Shown in pieces: positions 10,501 through 20,483 of a stretch of 64,000 bases of DNA (its first letter is position 1; every line of letters starts with the position of its first letter). The DNA is from Aspidapion aeneum (Eukaryota; Arthropoda; Insecta; Coleoptera; Brentidae). The stretch covers positions 77,164,789 to 77,228,788 of the forward strand of contig OY755039.1 of assembly GCA_963576565.1 (NCBI GenBank), written 5' to 3'. A program made the position numbers and the translations under genes. The notes beneath the pieces are model-generated. The model ran no database searches, was not told where the DNA came from, and was given only the letters and a program-made list of their open reading frames with translations.

Positions 10501-11443
10501 TGGAAAAGCTACTCGAAGCAAGTATAATTCTTTGTTCGGCTTCCACTTCTTTTCTTAAAAATTTCATAAGTTGACAAAGTCTGTTCTTGAGTGGATCCTC
10601 TGAAGAAAAATCGTGACTTCTTTCCCATGTTTTTAAAATGTCTTCGGGCAAACAGGATTCCACTAGTGGATACAAAATGGCTCCAATTTTGTCAGGTGTA
10701 ATATGTAAGGTTTCCAGAGCTCTCAATTGTGTCTCCAATTTGTCATATAAAGTATTTAATTTACCATTAAAATTTTGATTGCTTAACACAAGTTTCAAAA
10801 GTTCTCTGATGTAGACTTCTACAAGAAGTTCTTCTCTGCCAAAACGTGTTTTCAAACTATCTAACGCTTTCACATAATTTTCTCCGCTAGGTGGATAACT
10901 CTCAACAAGACGTCTTGCTCTGGAATTTGGTGTTGTACTCTGGATCAAATAAGCAAATTTTTCTTCATTGGTTAGGTCTTCGTCGATATCTATCCGTTTA
11001 AATTGACTCCAGAAAGAAATCCATTCTTTTACATCTCCGCTAAATTTAGAAAGTTCAATTTGAATAGATGGAAGCTTACTTTTTCGTTGAAAACTGCCTT
11101 GACTATTAGACGATGTCACATTTGTCGTCGAAATCTGCTGTTGTAGGGTCGATTCTGTGTGTAGCATCTCAAATTTTAGTTCATTAAAACTAGAGAAGAG
11201 ATCATCAAAATTTTTATTCTCTTCTTCAATGTCTTCGGGAGTACTATCACTATTTTGGTAGAGAGAATCAATGTATTTTTGATTTAGTTGTGTAAGATTG
11301 TCCATTTTCTGTGTTAAATGATCAAAACTGGCTTTTATTTTATAAAATTCTGTACCTGAAATGGACATCAGTTCTCTCGTTTTATCATATACTCTCTTAA
11401 AACTAGATTTTGCTATTTCCATCTGCAAGGGTAGCTGCTCCAT
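7436..11443 (-). CDS. BEL gag-protease-RT-RNase H polyprotein, 1335 aa
   Basis: Domains in order: a coiled-coil-like N-terminus; DUF1759 gag region (about residues 125-270, KLPSIQIELSKFSGDVKEW); CCHC-type knuckles CNFCSEKHTTAEC (about 348), CCHICTKYGHISRSC and CKNCFGKHETVMC; aspartic protease with VLIDSGSQHS (about 473); reverse transcriptase with LIADIKKAFLQI and the catalytic box YVDN (about 890); then the peptidase A17/RNase H region with HLFCDASQDAYAAV (about 1060) and LLAATIGSRLL. The start ATG lies about 110 bp inside the 5' LTR boundary, as usual for BEL. The last 35 or so residues are out of frame; the true continuation is the integrase frame. No stop codon interrupts 1335 codons, which fits a young insertion. 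Confidence 0.92.
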   Translation of the reverse strand: MEQLPLQMEIAKSSFKRVYDKTRELMSISGTEFYKIKASFDHLTQKMDNLTQLNQKYIDSLYQNSDSTPEDIEEENKNFDDLFSSFNELKFEMLHTESTLQQQISTTNVTSSNSQGSFQRKSKLPSIQIELSKFSGDVKEWISFWSQFKRIDIDEDLTNEEKFAYLIQSTTPNSRARRLVESYPPSGENYVKALDSLKTRFGREELLVEVYIRELLKLVLSNQNFNGKLNTLYDKLETQLRALETLHITPDKIGAILYPLVESCLPEDILKTWERSHDFSSEDPLKNRLCQLMKFLRKEVEAEQRIILASSSFSMSKPQRQTEENRPQQRPGRTLSGFVNQSRSPTCNFCSEKHTTAECEKALKMSYFEKKSILSKKGCCHICTKYGHISRSCKTSTYLRCKNCFGKHETVMCFKPVLNNHNQSNVTDSGPPNLSTNTQISEGLANHHNYNQVYLQTLRVKIQNGNKGKYVRVLIDSGSQHSYASSRIVSEMGYNVLRTENIIHALFGGYNSDVIAHNCYKIYLQSITHDYSCNFEVLDQPIICSNLQPITNVEWIRELKSKEIIISDNQDAPIDILIGADIAAKLWTGRSYSLKCGLVALETKLGWTVMGKIKQTKEISTSTAMVVTTLFCKNASISDMWNLEVLGIEDPIQHKNKKDQEIKIIQNFQQTLTKNKEDRYEVTLPWVQGHPPLQSNLNIAKKRLDSLMSKLEKDGYYDEYSRVLQEWLSEGIIEELPQEKINDECHYLPHRHVIKLSSQTTKLRPVFDASTKEKDQPSLNQCLEKGVNLIELIPTILNRFRTGKIGLIADIKKAFLQININVSDRDFLRFLWYDKENSLKIFRHTRVVFGLTCSPFLLAAVITQHLEECMGQNLFDDSFFTDFTIAKLQKSFYVDNCVTSLDDEEELEPFIQKSRQVMENAKFDLRLWEFSNDDQSNDNPISPVLGLLWNKKNDTLELSLENLKTLKVDIVTKRLILSSYSRIFDPIGCSCPALLTPKVLLQKTWTKGLGWDTEISDEVKHNFLAWFSEINLLSLLKIPRWFLKDKVKDIEIWSIHLFCDASQDAYAAVIFLRTVIQGRVNVQLIQAKNRVSPVKTKLTIPRLELLAATIGSRLLSSVLQSLEMNNNEIYCWTDSTTILEWIKRTEKWKPFVWNRTQEIRNLTPSERWFYVPGHQNPADLPSRGCNIKQLIKLRWWEGPSWLKENSCNWPTQIYDVDETPIFEEKSKNIITLFTQQKKDFSWFYRYFSNYQQILRMVAWTKRFVYNYLQKNKGTKHTGELTVDEITEAERSVVSMIQQEAFPNGIQEQNFSFKTYQRHKIQLRSSKSTNKNNRKK

Positions 11444-11538
11444 AACTGCCTATCTTTTCAGGATTCTGTTCGCCAACCTTTCAAGCTGTCGTAGTTTGTT
11501 TGAGGAATCTTTGCAACTTGAAAATTCTTTTAACAGAG

Positions 11539-11555
11539 TCCTGTCACGGTCGCCA
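11539..11555 (-). other. BEL primer-binding site
   Basis: On the minus strand TGGCGACCGTGACAGG starts directly after the 5' LTR end (..CAATATT). This is the usual tRNA-primer complement of many BEL elements and fixes the LTR boundary and orientation. Confidence 0.8.
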
Positions 11556-11847
11556 AATATTGTAAAGTGGTATTCTCTCTGGATACTACTTTATCAGTAG
11601 GTTTGAAATGGAACTAACTAGCAAAACTTTAATTTAAAAAAAAACTCTTTTTAATGACATCCACTATCATTCCAAAATTATTACTGACAACGTCTTATAT
11701 ATCTAAATCAAAATACAAGGTCAACACAATAAAAATATAACCTTGCACACAAAACAGGGTGAACACTTCTTCACAAAATAGGGTGAACACTTCTTCACAA
11801 AACAGGGTGAACACTTCTTCACAAAACAGTGTGAACACTTCTTCACA
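11556..11847 (-). repeat. BEL 5' LTR (292 bp)
   Basis: Same length as the left-hand LTR and differing at a single base in the tandem array (acagtgtg for acagggtg). A TATATAAG box on the minus strand at 11694-11701 could drive transcription leftward. Confidence 0.93.
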
Positions 11848-12021
11848 TGGAGCACTACATTTAGTTTGATGGTGAAGTTGCTATTTGTTGTTAACATTAG
11901 TGTAAGACTGGATCAAACGTCTTACTTTGTTATCATAACCGGATAGAGGTTTGCATTCACTAAATTAAAAAATCCTATTATATCATACGAATTTCAACAT
12001 TATATTGCTCTATAGTTTAAT

Positions 12022-12024
<3 letters not shown>

Positions 12025-12096
<72 letters not shown>
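12025..12096. repeat. (TA)n microsatellite
   Basis: About 36 uninterrupted TA dinucleotides within the Harbinger-like element remainder. Confidence 0.98.
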
Positions 12097-12099
<3 letters not shown>

Positions 12100-13409
12100 A
12101 TATAAATATCGCCGTCTGTTAAAAACAAATATTATTTCCTCATTTTTTTTTAAATAACATTTTATACGCGTACCCTGGTAGAGCGTCATAACCGTTATCA
12201 GTTTGTAATTCCTAAATATCTACCGCTAGAGGCGCTTTAAGCAAGCGCGCGCGAATTGTTCTTATTCCTTACACAGATCATACAGATCGCAACGCCTGAG
12301 TAAAGCCACATTCGTTCTGTGCAGTTTTTAGCGTTAATACGTGCATAGGTTAGCTTGTCCAATCATAAGTGGTAATTACCGTTATCAGTATAGTGAGGTA
12401 AACAAAATATATTTATTTTCCATTTTATACTACAAAATTTATTACCCAGAAAGAAAAAAACAAAAACTCTTTTTACAAAACAAGCGGAGCGATAAAACAT
12501 ACGTATAATAATTTCCGTTATCATCGTCATTATCAATTTTAATTTAACGTAATATACTCACAGAAAACGTATACGGGATGCCATTATGAGTATTTAAAGT
12601 AAATTTTTTAAAAAATCCTTGGACCCATTATTTTTATTTTCTTAAAATATTTATATCTATCGACTCCTAGTTGGGGTAGCTTTGACTTCTTGACTTTAGA
12701 GAGGGCAAGTGGGTCAAGTGAAACCTTGTTTAAAAGAGTTTTTTTCATTCCTTTACAGCATTGATATTATTTCAAATATTAATAGGTAGTTTAGTTTTTG
12801 AAATATTCGCAATTTAAGAAAAAAAATTAAGACTGACAGCTTACTATTTTTTACAAGTAAACTATTACAAATAGATTTATAGTTATTTTTTTTTTAATGT
12901 TTTTTTTTTATTTAAAAAGTTTATATATGTATGTAAATTTTTTCAAGAGATGTGTATTTATGTCTCAAATTTAGTGGGTGCTTTGTTTTAATTTAAGGTT
13001 TCGATATCGCGCTGCGAGCCTCGAACAATGCCGTCCGCATTAGCGAATAGATCGCGCTCGTTGATCCAGGCTCGGGGTTCGTTAATGAGTACCCGGCTTT
13101 AGTTAAAAAACACTGAAACATGGAAATAAATAGGTGCAAGCTGAATTTTTGTATAATTATTCCTTAGCATCAGGGACACATCCCCACATATTCTCTGCCA
13201 AAATCCCCCTTGAGCTTTACCAGATATAAGGCTCCAAAGGTCCTAAAAAAATTTTTTCTCGAAAACTAATAACTTTTTTTAAAATAAGATAAGAAAAAAA
13301 AATTTGCAAAATCATTCAGTCTATAATGTAAACTTAAGAAAAAAACCTAACCTAACATCGAGGGGTAAACCGCGTGGGTATTTTGGTGTACAAATCTTGA
13401 GTATTAGGG

Positions 13410-13540
13410 GAATTGTTAGAGGAAATTATTAGGGTATTAGTGGGTATTAGTAGGTATTAGTGGGTATTAGAAGGGTATTAGATGAATAGCCGGGGTATTA
13501 GAGGAATTAGTCTGGGTAATAGCTGTATTAGAATTATAAA
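13410..13540. repeat. Degenerate ttagtgggta array, left subterminal
   Basis: About a dozen imperfect 9-11-bp units of 'ggtattag' type just inside the left TIR; mirrored by a similar array at 16335-16465. Confidence 0.8.
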
Positions 13541-14548
13541 AGAACATACGATTTTTCAAACTTATTTCCCTATTTACCACAGAACAAGTCCAATGTAACC
13601 TGGTATCGGGTACCTTTCGACGCGTATCAATATGCTACAGTAGATTATGAGCATTTTTTATGGGAACCTCCTTATTAGTAGATACATATTAACGATTTGG
13701 CAACATTGCCTACACCTGTTGTGAAAAAACCGTGCGTATCGAGGTGCGTATCCAGTGGTAAACTTTATGTTTTTTTGTGGTGGCAGTGAAAAAAAATAAG
13801 GTAAGTTATATTCAGTAGAAATGTATGTGAGACTGATAATTGTCTATATGATTAATTTTTCATAATACTTTAATTTAAGTTGGCAATCGGCTAAAGCAAT
13901 AAAGCGAGCAATAAAGTTAGGTTATGTTAACTCCAATATTTTCATGCAGCACCAAGTGCAGCACGATTGCTATTTTTTTTTAATGTTGCCAATAATAGTG
14001 TAATACAGGTAATAATATGATTTTTCAAATTCAATTTTAAATTTTTCAAGGGGTCGAAATAAATTTTTGGTTTTTGACTGCCGTTCATTTTTACTTGTAA
14101 AGTCCTAAATGATGTGGAAGTATAGTATCGGCAAAAGATTTTGAAAAATTTTTATTGGCTAAATCGTCTTAAAATGGCCCAAAACGCGTAGAAAACCTAT
14201 TTTCAGCAAAAAAATTTTTGTGTCTGTCGGTCTATAAGTCTGTCGGTGTGTCGGTCTGTTAGTTTACGTGATAACCTTTGAACGAATTGAGCTATCGACT
14301 TGAAATTTGGCACACAGATAGAGCTCCATAGGAGAATGGTTCAGCTTGTATTTAAGCCAAATCAGCCCAGGGGTAGGGGGTAAGAGGTGGGTTGAACTGC
14401 CAAAAAAATGAATTTTTCGGTGTAAAATGCAATGAGGACGGTTTTCGGGGGTCTGTTTTCACATGTAAATTTTTAATCAGGTTGTTCAAAAGCTGCATGA
14501 CGTACTTAGCTTTGGGGATGGGGGCAAGAAGGGGTGGGGATGTGGTGA

Positions 14549-15538
14549 CCCACATAGCCCAAAAATCACATCAACGTTAAATTAACGTGACCAAAAATAA
14601 CAAAGCTTTTTTTTACTTGAAAACAACCTCATACTATGTAATATTTATTTTGTCAAATCTACATGCTTAAAGATAACTTAAAAACAAGGAGAAATCGAGC
14701 TATAAAAATTTACTTTTTGCTGAAATTTCTGGTGATGTGTATATAACGTGTTTTTTACCCTTGTTAATTTCATGTACCAAATTCACACTTAAAAAGTCCT
14801 CCACAACAATGTTCTTAAACGCCACTAAATTAAGACTTCTCAAACTTACTAACTTTCTGCGTGTTTTTTGGTCACGTTTTTTTAATAGCATTTTTTTAAC
14901 TTAAAAGAGACGCGAAAAGAAGTTATAAAAGTTCACTAATTTAAGACTACAACACTTCAAGACAATTTTAAAGATGGCGCTCACGGCAAGACAAAATATC
15001 TATATATCTATATTATGTTTTTTTTTTAAAGCTAAACAAGATTTTTCAACCGTAAACACTTTCACAGAATATTAATACGTCTTTATCAGGTTAATAACAG
15101 ATGCGTCGTGATTGTGGATCAGGGATCAGTTCCTTAACAGGTTTTTGGAGTTTAAAGGCCAAAGAACTGCGCCTGATAGATTTTGTCAAAGTGAAAAATC
15201 CCGACATTAGGTGGCGCTGCTGCTAGTAAAATCTCAAGAATATTCGGTAGAAAACCCATGCAAGGCGCGTTTTAAAATTCGTGTAGAAAAGGCGTGAATC
15301 TAATGTGATTTTAACGTTGATAAAAATCACTTGAAACTAACGTAAAAACATTGCTGTTTTAATTTGATAATGGCGTTATTAAAACGCAGTTTTTAGCAAA
15401 GTTATTTTTTATAACGTTAATGAATGACCTATTAAGCTTGTTTTCATATATGAAATAAACGTTTTTTTCTAGCAGCTTTTAAAATCAACGTTTTTTTTCT
15501 CACGCCTTTTTTACGTGTTAAACATTGTGCTATGTGGG
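14549..15538. mobile_element. 990-bp TIR element, copy A
   Basis: Ends CCCACATAGC and GCTATGTGGG; flanked by GA on both sides. The left end continues into 'aaaaatcacatcaacgtt', and the interior is rich in AACGTT and TTAACGT palindromes. Same length and order as copy B (16618-17607) with scattered substitutions; copy C is at 61406-62655 in reverse. The interior has no supported coding frame. Superfamily uncertain (the CACAT-type end recalls CACTA-like elements). Confidence 0.75.
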
Positions 15539-16334
15539 GAGACGGAAAATATCGTGTAATATGTCGTTTTCGAGGTTTGCGGGTTCGGGGATCTCATTTC
15601 CATGAACTATACTCCAATTCAAAAAAATTGAGACAACATTTACTGAGAGTTTCACAAGTCTGACATTTAAATGTTATTTGTAATGTCACATTTGTCAAAC
15701 AGTCAATAAAAAGTGTCTCAATTATTTTGAATCGGAGTATATTTGTTATTATTCTTAAATCCAGAGCTTGGTGGTGATGGTAAGAAGGGGGGAGGGGTAA
15801 AATGCAAAATATCGTGTCATATGTCGTTTTCGAGGTTTGAGAGATCGAGGATCTCATTTCTATGGTGGTTATTCTCAAATCCAGAGGGTTGGGGTGAGAG
15901 GTACATATAAGGGATTATACACTAAATACCGTAAAAAGGCAAGTGATGTGCCATTTTCATGGTTTTCGGAGGTGCAAACCTCATTTCTTTAATTTAAGAT
16001 GTTTCTGAAAATAAATAATTAAGTTGTTGAAAGAAGGGGCCACCACCAAAACTGGAATCGTGTTCCAAATTCATATTTATGTTATATGTTTTGAACATTT
16101 TTGATTATTTTGATGAAAGTTTCAATCTATTTATCTTGTAAAGTGGTTTTCTTGCAGTTTTATGAAATGAAAGTTCGTTATGTGGCATGTCCAAAAACTG
16201 TGTTGTTCGTGACAAATAGTTATGGTTATTAACCACTAACATAACCACAACTATAACGAAATTGACGTCTACATGTGCTGACCAAAAACACTCTAATAAC
16301 TTTTTAACTGCGAAAAGTGGATTTTTTTCCAGAT

Positions 16335-16465
16335 ATATTAGTGGGTATTAGTAGGCTCGAGTAGGTATTAGTCGGTATTAGTGGGTATTAGTGGGTATTA
16401 TTATGAGTATTAGAAGGTAATAGAGGTATTAGTTTAACAAATTCGGGTATTAAAGGTAAAATGAG
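16335..16465. repeat. Degenerate ttagtgggta array, right subterminal
   Basis: Counterpart of 13410-13540, but in the same direct orientation although the TIRs are inverted, so it is not simply part of the TIR. Confidence 0.8.
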
Positions 16466-16617
16466 GTATTAGTGTACACAATTTTGGAGCGCGGTTTACC
16501 CCTCGCCTAACATTTAAAAAAAATATGTTTTAAAAAGAGTCTTTTTTTAATTATTTTTTCCCATCCTGTCGTTAACTTGTTTTAAAATGTTAATGCTTTA
16601 TAATATTAAGCTTAATC

Positions 16618-17607
16618 TCCACATAGCACAAAAATCACATCAACGTTAAATTAACGTAAACAAAAATAACAAAGTTTTTTTTACTTTAAAACAACCTCAT
16701 TCCATGTAATATTTATTTTGTTAAATCTACATGCTTAAAGATAACTTAAAAACAAGGAGAAATCAAGCTATAAAAATGTACTTTTTGTTGAAAGTTCTGG
16801 TGCTGTGTATATAACGTGTTTTTTACCCTCGTTATTTTCATGTACCAAATTCACCCTTGAAAAGTCCTCCACAACATGTTCTAAAACGCCACTAGGTTAA
16901 GACTTCTCAAACCTACTAACTTTCTGCATCTTTTTTGGTCACGATTTTTTAATAACATTTTTTTAACTTAAAAGAGACGCGAAAGGAAGTTATAAAAGTT
17001 CACTAGTTTAAGACTACAACACTTCAAGACAATTTTAAAGTCAAGGCAAGACAAAATATCTATATATCTATCTATATACATTGTTTTTTTAAAAAGCTAA
17101 ACAAGATTTTTTAACAATAAACACTTTCACAGATTATTAATGTGTCTTACTATCAGGTTAATAACAGATGCGTCGTGATCGTGGATCAGGGATCAGTTCC
17201 TTAACAGGTTTTTGGAGTTTAGAGGCCAAAGCACTGCCTGATTGATTTCGTCAAAGTGAAAAATCCCGACAATAGGTGGCCCTGCGCTAGTAAAATCTCA
17301 AAAATATTCGGTAGAAAAGCCATGCAAGTCGCGTTTTAAAATTCGTGTAGAAGAGGCGTGAATCTAATGTGATTTTAACGTTTATAAAAATCACTTGAAA
17401 CCAACGTAAAAACATTGCTGTTTTAATTTGAAAATGGCGTTATTAAAACGCAGTTTTTTGCAACGTTATTTTTTATAACGTTAATGAATGACCTATTAAG
17501 CTTGTTTTCATATATAAAATAAACGTTTTTTCTAGAAGCTTTTAAAATCAACGTTTTTTTTACTCACCACTTTTTTACGTGTTAAACACGTGATTGTGCT
17601 ATGTGGG
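16618..17607. mobile_element. 990-bp TIR element, copy B
   Basis: Starts (t)CCACATAGCAC and ends GTGCTATGTGGG, flanked by ATC on both sides (16615-16617, 17608-17610). Collinear with copy A over its whole length. It lies just outside the 13359-16505 element, so two copies of one family landed within 1.1 kb of each other. Confidence 0.75.
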
Positions 17608-17842
17608 ATCCCCACTTTTAGAAAACACCATGTACTTCAATTTAGTTTTTATTTCTTTAAAGTTAAACAACTTTATGTAAGTGTTAGGTCGGTCAATAAT
17701 ACCCGGACCGCCACTGGGACATGGAAAAAAATATTTTTATATAATCAAGACCTGTACGAGAAAAGAATCTTTATATAAAACAAGTTCATCATCTGGGTAG
17801 AAACAGCTTTCAAATATGCGCAAAGTGCACACTTTTATTATA

Positions 17843-18193
17843 CAGTAGAACCCCGATTATCCGTGCGCGGATTATCCGGGCTGCGGATTATCCGTGCTAT
17901 GATTTCCCATCATCAAAATTGTGTTTTTGAAGTTCTATCGAAATAGCGTTACCAGAAATCACTCGACCAAAACCTTATGTAGAATTATAATTTTTGTTCT
18001 GTTATCTTTTTATGCAATGCATACATATAAACTTAGTTTGAACTTATGGGATCTTTTTTTTTCTGTCATATTTTGAGTATATATACATAATATGTATGTA
18101 ACATGTAATAAATGAATGTTCGGATTATCCGTGCTTTTCACTTATTCGTGCCTCGTCCGGTCCCGTGGAGCACGGATAATCGGGGTTCTACTA
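17843..18193. mobile_element. pogo/Tigger-like MITE
   Basis: TIRs CAGTAGAACCCCGATTATCC and the complementary end GATAATCGGGGTTCTACT, with internal repeats of GGATTATCCGTG, flanked by TA. The CAGT(A/G)GAACC start with repeated 'attatccg' words is characteristic of pogo/Tigger elements. At 351 bp with no transposase it is non-autonomous. Confidence 0.85.
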
Positions 18194-18369
18194 TATTTGA
18201 AATTCCAACCAAACCGATGTTGTGTGTGTTTGGGTTTTATGGCCTGGATCGAGCCAACTGGCCAGTATCTCAAGCTGATATTAATAGCAAAAATATTGTT
18301 ACACTAAACTTTAATGGGACAAAGGGGTTTTAACAAAATAAATGTTATCTAATGGCAAGCGCAGATTTG

Positions 18370-18510
18370 AGGGGGGTAACAGGGTAATTACTCCCCCTAG
18401 AAAAAAAAATATTCACTTTTTCCTAATAAAATAATGGAAAGCAGGAAAATTACCCCCCCCCCTAGAAAAAAAAATTCGTCGACTATTACCCCCCCCCCTA
18501 GATTTTGACC
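18370..18510. repeat. Degenerate C-rich tandem
   Basis: Three imperfect units of 'attaccccccccctag' plus an A-run. Probably the remnant of a MITE with poly-C ends; boundaries unclear. Confidence 0.6.
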
Positions 18511-18591
18511 AATATCCGTGTTTGTCTAAGGGTAGTTTTTTAAGGGTTTGTAATTATAAACATAGGTATAGTTTTTGCAAAGTCACCTGAA

Positions 18592-18792
18592 ATGCTCCTA
18601 ATACGGGGTTCTATCAGGTCGCTGAGTCAGAGGATGTTCTTTTATTTAGGTGCAAGGATTTTTAATTGCAGACCAAAGGAAATAAAGAAACTACCTATTA
18701 GAATATTTAACAAAAAAATTAAAACATTTTTCTTACAAAACAATATGGTCAATACTATTCTAGCCAGATCGTTTGATGTACCTGTATTTTGA
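18592..18792 (+). pseudogene. LINE C-terminal tail fragment
   Basis: The frame contains SQRMFFYLGARIFNC and LPIRIFNKKIKTFFLQ. This resembles the short tail found at the extreme C-terminus of many arthropod non-LTR reverse transcriptase proteins (a fragment of the form F..GA.i.N.LP..i...p...FKk.lk..l). Nothing upstream continues the protein in frame, so it is a 5'-truncated piece. Strand is opposite to the LINE fragment at 19619-20152. The assignment is by resemblance only. Confidence 0.45.
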
Positions 18793-19618
18793 TCTTTTCT
18801 AAAAATTATCTCTTGCCTTAAAAATAGAATGCTGTTATAGAATTAGTAACTAAATGTACCTGTTTACAAAAGTACCTGTTTAAAATATTAGAATATATGT
18901 ACTTTGAAATAACATTAATTATTACATAATATATTTTTGTACCTACATATGTTTAAATTTTATTTAATATTGGTGTTTTTACTTTATACTATAAATTTTT
19001 AACTCAGATCTATCTGTATTCATATTAACTTAATTAAATCTGTCGTATCTACTTATATTTATTGTAGTTTAAAAACATATTGCATACCTACTGTTATTTG
19101 TTGAAGAAATAGTTTAATTATTTAGGTCAATACTATTTATTTAAATTTGAAGGAAGTTCACGAGGTAAAAAGTTTTTACAAAAAAGTTTCACGGGCAAGA
19201 GTATTTTTTAAAACGTTATATAAGTACCTCTGTTTAAAATTTTCAACCCTTAATAAACAACGTTCCATTTATTTTGTCCAACCCCTTCGTCACATTTAAG
19301 TTTAGTCAAAAACTATTTTTTCTAAAATTTTATAAAAACTACTTTAATATCTGTTAAGCTGGAATTTTAAATAATATTTTTTTTTATTTGTCAAACACAC
19401 TGTGTTTATTGTATTACAATCTAGTCAGTAAGACTAATTAGCAATTTTGTTTTAACTTAATTTACTGGAATAGTCAGATTTAAACTTAGGGTTCACTCAA
19501 CAGTTCTCCCCGCTTTGTTTAGTCTGTAACTCACAATTGCGTTGTGTTTATAGCATTAGTTTGTTCTATGTAATTCACTTGGTTTACTAGCTCAAACTCA
19601 CTCTTTTTAGTCTTCGAA
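18793..19618. other. AT-rich stretch, nothing recognised
   Basis: Very AT-rich; likely 3' tail or decayed LINE sequence, but no boundary or motif supports a call. Confidence 0.4.
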
Positions 19619-20152
19619 CTAGCATAGTATTGTATAGAAGCTATCTTCATTGCTTTTTGCGTACTTTTTTATTGTCTCTGCTACAGTTGCGATTTTTAGA
19701 TCTCGATGAAGGCCACTATTTCTAACGTACCAAGGTGCATTCACACTGTTTCTTAATACTTTATTTTGAAATCTCTGTAAAACTAGAATGTTACTCTCTT
19801 TAGCACAACCCCATAGTTGAATACCATATATCCATACTGGTTTCAGTATTTGTCTATAGAGCAGTAACTTATTATGAATTGTTAAATTGGACTTCCTTCC
19901 AATTAGCCAGTTCATTTTTTTATACCTTATCTCAAGTTTTTCTTTTTTTTTCTTAACATTTGGCAATTGGCAGCGCAATTTGGCATTAAGAAGTGTTATA
20001 CCGAGATATTTTGCCTGATTTGAATGTGATACGGGAATGTTATTAAATAATATAAAAGTGTGCGCATTTGCGTGTATTTTAACACTGCCTCTAACCAGTT
20101 GAATATTTTCAACATTACACTTTTTTTCTAGTACAGTTCCTAATTGTATAAA
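19619..20152 (-). pseudogene. Jockey-type LINE ORF2 C-terminal fragment
   Basis: On the minus strand the open frame from about 20152 reads AKYLGITL, the last conserved block of a non-LTR reverse transcriptase, then IRYKKMNWLIGRKSNL, LLLYRQILKPVWIYGIQLWG, VLQRFQNKVLRNSVNAPWYV and LHRDLKIATVAETIKKYA. These match the thumb/C-terminal part of jockey-clade ORF2 proteins. The catalytic FADD region and endonuclease are missing, so the copy is 5'-truncated and dead. It lies between the arms of the long inverted repeat. Confidence 0.85.
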
Positions 20153-20483
20153 AATTAAATTTTCGAAATCCCATTGGTGGTTCGGCTGGTGTTAACCATT
20201 GTCCTAACATTTACTTAAAGTTGTTTTAAGAAAACAAAAACAAAATTTCAGGCGTTTGGTACATAGTGGGGATCCAACTAAATATTACATTAATTAATAA
20301 TAATTAGTGCGTGCGATAGAAATTATATATTTTTTTAAATATATTTTTTAAAATGTTAGGTTAGGTTTTTTTTTAATTTTATAGTATAGACCAATTGATT
20401 TTGCTTATTTTTTCACTCTTGGCTTTTTTTGAAAAAGTTCTTAGTTTTTTAGCGAAGCTCAAGAAGGATTTCGGCGGAGAATA

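Larger units (their letters stand above)
5851..11847 (-). mobile_element. BEL/Pao LTR retrotransposon, nearly intact, minus strand
   Basis: A 6.0-kb element bounded by two 292-bp LTRs that differ at only one position I could find. The coding strand is minus: primer-binding site next to the right-hand LTR, then gag-protease-RT-RNase H and integrase in BEL/Pao order. Two frameshifts (near 7533 and near 6540) break the single expected polyprotein. No convincing target duplication is seen (left flank tctag, right flank tggag). It sits inside the Harbinger-like element 5108-13098, so it is younger than that element. Near-identical LTRs indicate recent insertion. Confidence 0.93.
5108..13098. mobile_element. 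PIF/Harbinger-like element with TTA duplication, interrupted by a BEL element
   Basis: The ends AGCCGGGTACTCATTA (from 5108) and TAATGAGTACCCGGCT (to 13098) are inverted repeats that extend with changes over about 30 bp; both sides then share 'attcgctaatg'. TTA flanks both ends (5105-5107 and 13099-13101). Subtracting the BEL insertion (5851-11847) leaves about 2 kb with no transposase frame, so it is non-autonomous. The remainder, 11848-13098, holds a (TA)n tract and AT-rich sequence with no gene. A hAT-type MITE (5417-5639) is also nested inside. Confidence 0.65.
13359..16505. mobile_element. TIR element with 16-bp TIRs and 8-bp duplication CCTAACAT
   Basis: Perfect 16-bp TIRs CGAGGGGTAAACCGCG at 13359-13374 and its complement at 16490-16505, flanked by CCTAACAT at 13351-13358 and 16506-16513. 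Subterminal arrays of a degenerate 10-bp motif (ttagtgggta) lie inside both ends. It carries a nested 990-bp element (14549-15538). No transposase frame is visible. An 8-bp duplication fits hAT or P-like families; the TIR sequence alone does not decide. Confidence 0.75.
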
